A stretch of 64,000 nt of DNA from Marinospirillum sp031581385 (GTDB lineage: Bacteria; Pseudomonadota; Gammaproteobacteria; Pseudomonadales; Halomonadaceae). Below, in pieces: positions 58,111-64,000 of this stretch. A program made the translations under genes and the position numbers. The notes below the pieces were generated by a model. It was not told where the DNA came from and did not search any database. It worked only from the letters and a program-made list of their open reading frames with translations. Each line of letters starts with the position of its first letter. Within the stretch, counting starts at the first letter, position 1. The DNA lies in contig NZ_CP085242.1 of assembly GCF_044810985.1 (NCBI RefSeq), positions 1 to 64,000 on the forward strand, given 5' to 3'.

Positions 58111-58679
58111 TAAAAAGAAGATCCGGGTTGTTTCAGAAAGGCCTGCTCTTCGGGGGTGCTGTCCCGTCCAAGGAGTGCATTGCGGTGAGGGTAGCGACCA
58201 AAACGCTCGATGATGGCCCGGTGCTGGCGCTCGTACTTGAGGTTGTTCTCCAGCCCCGGCTGATTGAACAGGGTTTCGGCCTCCTTGTGGATCAGGGTCG
58301 ACTCACTGTGCATATAGGGCATATACAAAAAACTGCGCTGCTCCGGCGTCAGTTTTTGGTCAATCTCTTGTGCCACCGCTTCCTGCGCCAGCATCAATGC
58401 CAAAGCATCCCAGCTAAAGGCCCGGCTCGAATCCCGGTAGATATTGCGTGAAAACTGATCGAGTACCAAAATTTCCGCCAAACGCCCCTCAGGGCTGGCT
58501 CGCCATGCGTAGAGTTCACAACGCCCCGCCTGTTCATGCACAGCCCCGAAGCGATCAGCCATGTTTTGATCCAGCACAGGATCTTTGGCGAACCAGTGCT
58601 TGGGTGTCAGTTCCTGAAACCAGAAATCCAGTATTGATTGAGGTGTTTCCGTTTTATTCAGGGTGCGGTCAGGGTGCAT
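58110..58679 (-). CDS. DUF924 family protein
   Basis: A 189-residue helical protein matching DUF924: ILDFWFQELTPKHWFAKDPVLDQNMADRFG, LAEILVLDQFSRNIYRDSSRAFSWDALAL, RSFLYMPYMHSEST and RFGRYPHRNALLGRDSTPEE are highly conserved in the family. It has a tetratricopeptide-like helical fold and no known biochemical function. The ATG at 58679 is used; a TTG at 58691 would overlap the receptor gene further. It lies 8 nt downstream of the Aer-like gene stop, so it may be co-transcribed. Confidence 0.92.
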   Translation of the reverse strand: MHPDRTLNKTETPQSILDFWFQELTPKHWFAKDPVLDQNMADRFGAVHEQAGRCELYAWRASPEGRLAEILVLDQFSRNIYRDSSRAFSWDALALMLAQEAVAQEIDQKLTPEQRSFLYMPYMHSESTLIHKEAETLFNQPGLENNLKYERQHRAIIERFGRYPHRNALLGRDSTPEEQAFLKQPGSSF

Positions 58680-58687
58680 AAGGGTTC

Positions 58688-60325
58688 TCAATAAATTCTG
58701 AGTTGCTGGGCCAGGTTTTCAATACTGTTGCTGATGGCTCGGAGCTGTTCGCTGGCCGCCTTGGTCTGATCGGACTGGGCGGCATTGTCATCGGCTTTGC
58801 TGGAAATCTTTTCAATGGTTTCCGCAACTTCCCGGGCTGCTATGCTTTGTTCTCCCAACACCTGTTGAATGTCCTGGGTGGCCTGGACGACCCGGTTGGT
58901 TTCATTTTCGATATTGGCAACCGAGCTGCTGGCCTCTCTGGCGGTTTCCACACCCTGTTCCACGCGTTTGACGCCTTCGCGCATGCGGGTGACAGCCTGC
59001 TTGGTGCGTTCCTGAACCTGGTGAACCATGCTGGTGATGTCCTCGGTGGAGTGAGAGGTACGTTCCGCCAGGTTGCGGACTTCATCGGCAACCACTGCAA
59101 AGCCTCGGCCCAGGTCACCGGCCCGGGCCGCTTCTATGGCGGCATTCAGAGCCAGCAGGTTGGTTTGTTCGGCGATACCGCGAATGGTTTCAACAATGCT
59201 GCCGATTTGATCGGAGAGGCCATCCAATTCTTCCAGTTCTTCTGAGGACTCCCTGACGGCATCGGCAATGGAGGCAATTTCCTGGGTGCTGTCATTGACA
59301 GCCCGAGCACCGCTGTTGGCAACTTCTCCCGCCTGGGTTGAAGCTTCATGGGCTGCCTTGGCATTTTCTCCGATCTGCTCCACGGATGCACTCAGCTCTT
59401 CCAGAGCGGCCGCCATGCTGGCAGCGGCCTGGGATTGCTCCTGGGCACCTTCGGCGGTTTGCTGGCTGGAAGCCACCAGTTCATCGGCAGAAGAATTCAG
59501 GGAGGACGACGAACGATTGAACTGAAAGGCAATTTCATAAAGGCGATTGCGCATGGTTTGCATGGCATTGAACACCTGACCGATGGCATCACTTTTACCC
59601 AGCGGGGTTTCAGTACGCAGGTTGCCTTTGCCGATTTCCAGGGCGATATGACTGAGTTGTTGCAGGCGGCCCAGCTGCTTGTTGACCAGATACCAGAGAA
59701 GGAGCAGGCCGGTGACACCAACACCGCCCATCAGGGTCACCAGGCGCAGCAAGGGAGCCGGGTCACTGGAGGCGAGAATTTCAAAGAAGGCCGCCAAAGC
59801 CATGCCCAGGAAACTGACCAGATAAAGCAGCATGGCCTTGCGGGGAAAGTCGAGATTGCCAAAATAACGCCCGATGCGAGCCAGAAAGCCGGGAGTGATG
59901 ACATGACCCAGATGAAAACGGATTTTGCGGCCGTTTTGCATCTGCCGGTAAAGCTGGCTGGCCTGCTGGATTTCTTCCGTGCTGGGCTTTAAACGCACAC
60001 TCATGAAGCCGCCCTGACCATCCGGGTTCATATTGGCCTTGACCCAGTAGTGCCCACCATCCTTGCAGCGGTTTTTGATGATGCCCTGCCAGGCACGGCC
60101 TTGTTTCAGCGTCGCCCAGGCATCCCTGAAGACTTCGGCTGGCATGTCCGGGTGACGAATGATGTTGTGGGGCTGTCCCAGAAGCTCCTGCTCGCTGAAA
60201 CCGGCAAAGTGAATGAAGTCATCGTTGACGTAGGTGATCTTTCCCTGAGCGTCAGTATGGGAAATGATGACACTACGCTCGCTCAACGGGTATTCGGTGT
60301 CCTTCACGGGTTGGTTATTACGCAT
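58688..60325 (-). CDS. PAS-containing methyl-accepting chemotaxis protein, Aer-like
   Basis: A 545-residue receptor. The PAS domain (about 15-120) has the Aer FAD-binding pattern: ITYVNDDFIHFAGFSEQELLGQPHNIIRHPDMPAEVFRDAW, GRAWQGIIKNRCKDGGHYWVKANMNP. Two hydrophobic segments (about 165-215) with FLGMALAAFFEI anchor it; a HAMP-like linker follows, and the long signalling helix has the CheA/CheW-contacting EAARAGDLGRGFAVVADEVRNLAERT. It probably senses redox or oxygen. Of two nearby ATGs (60331 and 60325) the second has better spacing to AGGAG. No pentapeptide tail for CheR is visible. Confidence 0.92.
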   Translation of the reverse strand: MRNNQPVKDTEYPLSERSVIISHTDAQGKITYVNDDFIHFAGFSEQELLGQPHNIIRHPDMPAEVFRDAWATLKQGRAWQGIIKNRCKDGGHYWVKANMNPDGQGGFMSVRLKPSTEEIQQASQLYRQMQNGRKIRFHLGHVITPGFLARIGRYFGNLDFPRKAMLLYLVSFLGMALAAFFEILASSDPAPLLRLVTLMGGVGVTGLLLLWYLVNKQLGRLQQLSHIALEIGKGNLRTETPLGKSDAIGQVFNAMQTMRNRLYEIAFQFNRSSSSLNSSADELVASSQQTAEGAQEQSQAAASMAAALEELSASVEQIGENAKAAHEASTQAGEVANSGARAVNDSTQEIASIADAVRESSEELEELDGLSDQIGSIVETIRGIAEQTNLLALNAAIEAARAGDLGRGFAVVADEVRNLAERTSHSTEDITSMVHQVQERTKQAVTRMREGVKRVEQGVETAREASSSVANIENETNRVVQATQDIQQVLGEQSIAAREVAETIEKISSKADDNAAQSDQTKAASEQLRAISNSIENLAQQLRIY

Positions 60326-60466
60326 GACCATTGACTCCTGTTTTCTATTCCGTCGCTGTCGAGCTGTTTTTCTTACACAGCTTAGCTTAAAAATTTTTGG
60401 ACACTTTTGTAAGACCGGTTGGATCAAGGCGACCAAGCCATAAACAATAATCCGAGGATAAGAAAG

Positions 60467-61843
60467 ATGATCACTTCCAGTTTTCAGGTTGCTTTGCTCT
60501 TGTCGGTCTTGTTGTCCATCGCCGGGCTGAGTTGGTGGGCGGCACCACGAGTTAGAACGGTGGAAGGTTTTTTCAGGGGGCAGGAGCCGGGCTATGCTCC
60601 GGGAGTCTGGACCCTGACCCTCTCCCAGGTGACCACCTGGATTTTCGCACGTTCGCTGATGAATGCAGCCTTACTGGGTTACTTTTATGGAATTGCAGGG
60701 ACTCTGGCTTATGCCGTTTATTATGCTTCTTTTCTGACCGGCTGGTTGATTATTGATCGGTTGCGCTTTGTGCATGGTTATTCAAACATCCAGTTTTTTT
60801 TCAGTGAGCGCTTTGGGCGTTTGGGTGTACTTGGCTACAACCTTTTGGTTTCTCTGCGTTTACTGTCTGAGGTTTTTGCCAATCTGCTGGTGGTGGGGAT
60901 TGTTTTCGGAGCGGCCGGTTCCGGTGCCTATAATCTGGCCATTTTGGCTGTGGCTGCGATCACCCTTTTGTATTCACTCAAGGGTGGCTTGAGTGCTTCC
61001 CTGAAAACCGATGTCCAGCAAATGCTGCTGTTGATGGCTGTGTTACTGGTTCTTCTGGTCATGCTGTTCAGTCACAGTCAATTTGAGTTACCGGCCTTGG
61101 TGATGAGTTCGCCAGAGTTGGCCAGTCCTGGTTGGATTCTGCTAGTGGTGGCCCTGCTGCAGGTGATCAGTTATCCCCTGCACGACCCGGTGATGATGGA
61201 TCGGGGTTTTCTGGGTGATCGTGATACCACTCGCAAGAGTTTTATTCAGGCCTTCTGGATTTCCACTGCTTTTATCCTGCTGTTTGGGCTGCTGGGTGTT
61301 TTCGCCGGTTTGCATCGCCTGGGTGATGAAGAAATGATGGCCACCCTGCAGCGACTGTTGGGCACACCGGCAATTTTTCTGCTCGGGCTGGCGCTGATTG
61401 TTTCCGCCGCTTCCACCCTGGATTCAACGCTTTCCAGTGCCTCCAAGCTGGCCATCGTGGATATGGGAATGGGTCGGGTTCACCCTAACCGGGGCCGTCT
61501 GGTCATGCTGCTGTTCATGTTAAGCGGTCTTTTTCTGGTTTATTTTGGCACCGATGACTTGTACGCAGCCGTTGCGGTCAGTGGTACGGCCTCCCTGTTT
61601 CTGACCCCGGTTATCATTTTCTGTATCTGGATGAACCGGCGGGTGGCACGGTGGAGTTTTCTGGTCAATTTCCTGTTTGCTGTGGGCGGCTCGGCGATTT
61701 ACTTTCTGGAAACCTCCGGCTATGTGAATTGGATCGGTTCCTGGAGCGGAGTTGAGCATGACTACAGCAAGCTTTTGATTCTGACGCTGTTGATTCTCTC
61801 TGTGGGTATGATCAGTTTTTGGTGGGGGATGCAAGATGAGTAA
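60467..61843 (+). CDS. sodium:solute symporter family (SSF) protein
   Basis: A 458-residue transporter with about twelve hydrophobic helices. WTLTLSQVTTWIFARSLMNAALLGYFYGIAGTLAYAVYYASFL, TLLYSLKGGLSASLKTDVQQMLLLM and VSAASTLDSTLSSASKLAIVDM match the SSF fold, with the Na+-site Ser/Thr residues in the last helix. The substrate is not evident; nucleosides, urea-like or amino-acid solutes are options. A GAGG site precedes the ATG at 60467. Its stop overlaps the next gene by 8 nt, so the two are coupled. Confidence 0.87.
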   Translation: MITSSFQVALLLSVLLSIAGLSWWAAPRVRTVEGFFRGQEPGYAPGVWTLTLSQVTTWIFARSLMNAALLGYFYGIAGTLAYAVYYASFLTGWLIIDRLRFVHGYSNIQFFFSERFGRLGVLGYNLLVSLRLLSEVFANLLVVGIVFGAAGSGAYNLAILAVAAITLLYSLKGGLSASLKTDVQQMLLLMAVLLVLLVMLFSHSQFELPALVMSSPELASPGWILLVVALLQVISYPLHDPVMMDRGFLGDRDTTRKSFIQAFWISTAFILLFGLLGVFAGLHRLGDEEMMATLQRLLGTPAIFLLGLALIVSAASTLDSTLSSASKLAIVDMGMGRVHPNRGRLVMLLFMLSGLFLVYFGTDDLYAAVAVSGTASLFLTPVIIFCIWMNRRVARWSFLVNFLFAVGGSAIYFLETSGYVNWIGSWSGVEHDYSKLLILTLLILSVGMISFWWGMQDE

Positions 61844-62753
61844 TTTAATTGCCGGGCGCAGCTGCCCTCTGGATTATCGGTATCGGTCTGAAGATCTGGC
61901 CGCAACACCTGAAGCTTTTTCCTGTGAGGTGCTCTATGTAGTCGGGGGTCTGTATGGCAACCCTTTTGCACTCAAAGCTGTAGAAGAGTTGGCTGCGAAA
62001 GAACCGGGTGCCAGGGTGGTCTTCAATGGTGATTTTCATTGGTTTGATACCGACCAGGACTGGTTCACCTGGATTCAGGAAGGTGTTGAGGCTTTTGATG
62101 CCCTGGCGGGTAATGTCGAAAAGGAGCTGGGTCGGGCCACTGCCGATGCAGGTTGTGGCTGCGCCTACCCGGAATCTGTGGATCAGGCTGTCGTGGCACG
62201 CTCCAATCGAATTCACCAGCGCTTGAAAGAGCAACTGCCCAAGGAGGATCAGCTTCTTGAGAATTTACGAAGTTTGCCTTTGTTTATGAAAGTCCGCGTA
62301 GGTGACCGCCCGGTTGCTCTGGTGCATGGTGATGCCACTTCCCTGGCGGGCTGGGGTTTTGATCGTGAAGGGATTGATGAACCTGACCGAAGGGCCAGCA
62401 TTCAAAGCTGGCTGCAAGCGGCTGAAGTGGATGCTTTTGCTTCTTCACATACCTGCCAGCCGGTTTGCAGACGTTACCCCGAGGGTGTCGTGATCAATAA
62501 CGGTGCTGCGGGGATGCCCAATTTTGCCGATGGGCTTTATGGTGTGGTCACAAGAATTGCAACCCAGCCCGGTTTACTGGAGCCTCTGTACCAGACGGAA
62601 TATCAGGGTTTGTATTATCAGGCATTACCGCTGCATTTTGATGCTCAAGCCTGGCAAGAGTGGTTCCTGGATGCCTGGCCTGAAGGTTCGGATGCTTGGT
62701 TATCCTATTGGCAAAGAATCAGTCAGGGTACAGGAGTGAAATTATCGGCTTGA
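61836..62753 (+). CDS. metallophosphoesterase-like protein
   Basis: A 305-residue protein with the calcineurin-like metallophosphoesterase pattern: VLYVVGGLYGNPFALKAVEE, VVFNGDFHWFDTDQ (GDxH-like), LAGNVEKEL (GNxE), LVHGDATS and SSHTCQPVCRR (GHTH-like variant). The first motif lacks the usual DxH, having GLYGN, so one metal ligand may be different. It resembles a group encoded after SSF symporters that may act on the imported solute, but I cannot be sure. GGGGG precedes the ATG. It is coupled to the symporter gene by an 8-nt overlap. Confidence 0.72.
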   Translation: MSNLIAGRSCPLDYRYRSEDLAATPEAFSCEVLYVVGGLYGNPFALKAVEELAAKEPGARVVFNGDFHWFDTDQDWFTWIQEGVEAFDALAGNVEKELGRATADAGCGCAYPESVDQAVVARSNRIHQRLKEQLPKEDQLLENLRSLPLFMKVRVGDRPVALVHGDATSLAGWGFDREGIDEPDRRASIQSWLQAAEVDAFASSHTCQPVCRRYPEGVVINNGAAGMPNFADGLYGVVTRIATQPGLLEPLYQTEYQGLYYQALPLHFDAQAWQEWFLDAWPEGSDAWLSYWQRISQGTGVKLSA

Positions 62754-62773
62754 CACCGGGCTGAGATTGAAAC

Positions 62774-62799
62774 AACATTCAACAACTTGATTGAATGTT
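62774..62799. promoter_or_regulatory. perfect 9-bp inverted repeat, possible operator
   Basis: AACATTCAA (62774-62782) and TTGAATGTT (62791-62799) form a perfect inverted repeat with an 8-nt spacer, 14 nt before the MFS gene ATG. The lack of a following T-tract argues against a terminator. It would suit a dimeric repressor covering the translation start region. Confidence 0.45.
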
Positions 62800-62813
62800 A
62801 TTGGGGGTTGTCC

Positions 62814-64000
62814 ATGTCCGGTTTTGTTCACGAAAAACGCAATGTGGCTCTGCTGGTGTTCAGTCAGATGCTGTTTATGATTGCCTCCATCACGGTGATG
62901 ACTTTGAGTGGAGTGGTGGGTGTTCAGCTCAGTCCTGATCCTGCTTTGGCCACTCTGCCCATTGCTTTGATGATGCTGGGTACCGTGGCTTCCACCCTGC
63001 CTGCCTCGCTGTTTATGAAAAAAGTCGGTCGTCGCCTGGGTTTTCTGGTGGGTGCCTCTGTCGGCGGTGTGGGCGGCGGCCTGGTTAGTTTTATCGGTAT
63101 TGCCCTGGAATCTTTCTGGCTGTTCGCCGTGGGCAATCTGATCCTGGGTATTTACCAGGGCTTTGCCATGTATTACCGCTTTGCCGCGGCTGATGTAGCC
63201 AGTCCGGCCTTTAAAAGCCGGGCCATTTCTTTTGTCATGGCCGCGGGTGTGGCTGCTGCATTTCTTGGCCCCTGGAATGCCAGCCTTCTGGTGGACTGGA
63301 TCGCTTCAGTTCCTCTGGGTGGCCCCTATCTGATGATTGCCCTTCTGGCCCTGGTGGCGCTGGGTTTGATCAGTCAGTTGCAGGTGCCGCCCAGTGGCGA
63401 GCCGCAAGCCGGTGATCCGCTGCGCCCCATGAAGACGATTGCTGCCCAGCCTGCTTTTGTGGCTGCGGTGATAGCTGGAGCAGTCGGCTATGCAGTCATG
63501 ATGCTGGTGATGACCGCCACTCCCCTGGCCATGCGTTCGGCCGGTTTTGATATGAGTCAGGTGGCTTTTATCATGCAGTGGCATGTGCTGGGTATGTTTG
63601 CCCCTTCGTTCTTTACCGGTGGTTTGATTGCCCGTTTTGGAGTGGAAAAGATTCTGATGATGGGGGCCTTGTTATTGGTGGGTACCGCTGTGGTGGCCAA
63701 TCTTGGTCAGACTCTGAATCATTTCTGGATGGCTCTGGTGCTGCTGGGTGTGGGTTGGAATTTTCTGTTTATCGGTGGCAGTGCGCTCTTGACGCGACTG
63801 CACAGCGAAAGGGAACGCGGCAAGGTACAGGGAGTGAATGATCTGATTATTTTCTCGCTGGTGGCCCTGGGGTCTTTGCTGTCCGGCCAGTTGTTGCATC
63901 ACCTGGGTTGGGAGCTCTTGAACCTGGCCATGTTGGCTCCTGTACTTCTGGTTGCCTTGATTGTTGTCTGGTGGAAAACCAGAGCCGCTGCAACAGCCAG
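62814..64000 (+). CDS. MFS transporter, cut by the window end
   Basis: The frame stays open from the ATG at 62814 to base 64000, giving 395 codons of a major facilitator protein. About eleven or twelve hydrophobic helices can be counted, including KKVGRRLGFLVGASVGGVGGGL after helix 2 (the MFS loop motif) and RFGVEKILMMGALLLVGTAVVA. It looks like the YfcJ/bacillibactin-type or cyanate-permease-like exporters, but the subfamily is uncertain. GGGGG lies before the start. It probably ends within a few codons past the window. Confidence 0.85.
   Translation, partial: MSGFVHEKRNVALLVFSQMLFMIASITVMTLSGVVGVQLSPDPALATLPIALMMLGTVASTLPASLFMKKVGRRLGFLVGASVGGVGGGLVSFIGIALESFWLFAVGNLILGIYQGFAMYYRFAAADVASPAFKSRAISFVMAAGVAAAFLGPWNASLLVDWIASVPLGGPYLMIALLALVALGLISQLQVPPSGEPQAGDPLRPMKTIAAQPAFVAAVIAGAVGYAVMMLVMTATPLAMRSAGFDMSQVAFIMQWHVLGMFAPSFFTGGLIARFGVEKILMMGALLLVGTAVVANLGQTLNHFWMALVLLGVGWNFLFIGGSALLTRLHSERERGKVQGVNDLIIFSLVALGSLLSGQLLHHLGWELLNLAMLAPVLLVALIVVWWKTRAAATA

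Overview
This 64 kb window is a dense, ordinary-looking chromosomal segment (mixed strands, short gaps, mid-50s G+C by eye) from a Gram-negative gammaproteobacterium, most likely a marine or halophilic Oceanospirillales-like organism. The evidence is the leuS-lptE-holA order, type II QueF, DadA, OlsF-type ornithine-lipid synthase, a phasin, an Aer-like receptor and several gammaproteobacterial housekeeping proteins. Two specialised traits stand out: a complete photoactive yellow protein (PYP) gene set, and CowN, a protein known only as a protector of nitrogenase from carbon monoxide, which suggests the organism fixes nitrogen. I cannot name the species.

Layout. 1-8041: end of aroA, a MASE3-PAS-PAS-GGDEF-EAL protein, an MFS exporter, a SixA-type phosphatase, panE, ilvE and trmH. 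8001-8327: REP-type repeats that run into the 3' end of trmH, then an unannotated structured element with four GGA-loop hairpins closed by a long basal stem, a candidate CsrA/RsmA-binding RNA. 8351-14252: slipin plus long NfeD, a YadGH-type ABC exporter, an acidic membrane-anchored protein, a nitroreductase and a thioesterase-like protein. 14277-18649: tRNA-Ser(GGA) with promoter and terminator, then holA, lptE and leuS. 18758-22314: an envelope or stress cassette (PRC-barrel, small lipoprotein, beta-barrel protein, YqjD/YqjE/YqjK-like proteins, AI-2E-family transporter). 22496-29193: purine permease, patatin, hemolysin III-like protein, queF, adenine deaminase, PAP2 phosphatase and glycosyltransferase. 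29364-36358: OlsF, phasin, a PAS-like protein with a SpoIIE phosphatase, an EAL-CBS-GGDEF protein and PhoH.

36466-43229: a phnCDE-like transporter divergent from dadA, then cowN behind a sigma-54-type promoter, an HPP-family membrane protein, a large palindromic repeat, and a second SPFH/NfeD pair. 43289-46552: the PYP operon (pyp, p-coumaroyl-CoA ligase, tyrosine ammonia-lyase). These genes work together: TAL makes p-coumarate from tyrosine, the ligase activates it, and it is attached to Cys69 of PYP to give a blue-light sensor. 46757-50057: an ArsS-like radical SAM protein, a sterol-desaturase-family enzyme, and a metal efflux permease divergent from a MerR/ZntR-type regulator with a perfect operator. 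50069-58679: ilvD, a DcrB-like protein, an EEP-family protein, an orphan BrnA antitoxin with a brnT relic, and an AraC / AhpD-like / ECF sigma / zinc-finger anti-sigma / NrtS-like group, then small enzymes. 58688-64000: Aer-like receptor, SSF symporter, phosphoesterase and an MFS protein cut by the window end.

No CRISPR array, prophage, insertion sequence with transposase, or rRNA operon was seen.
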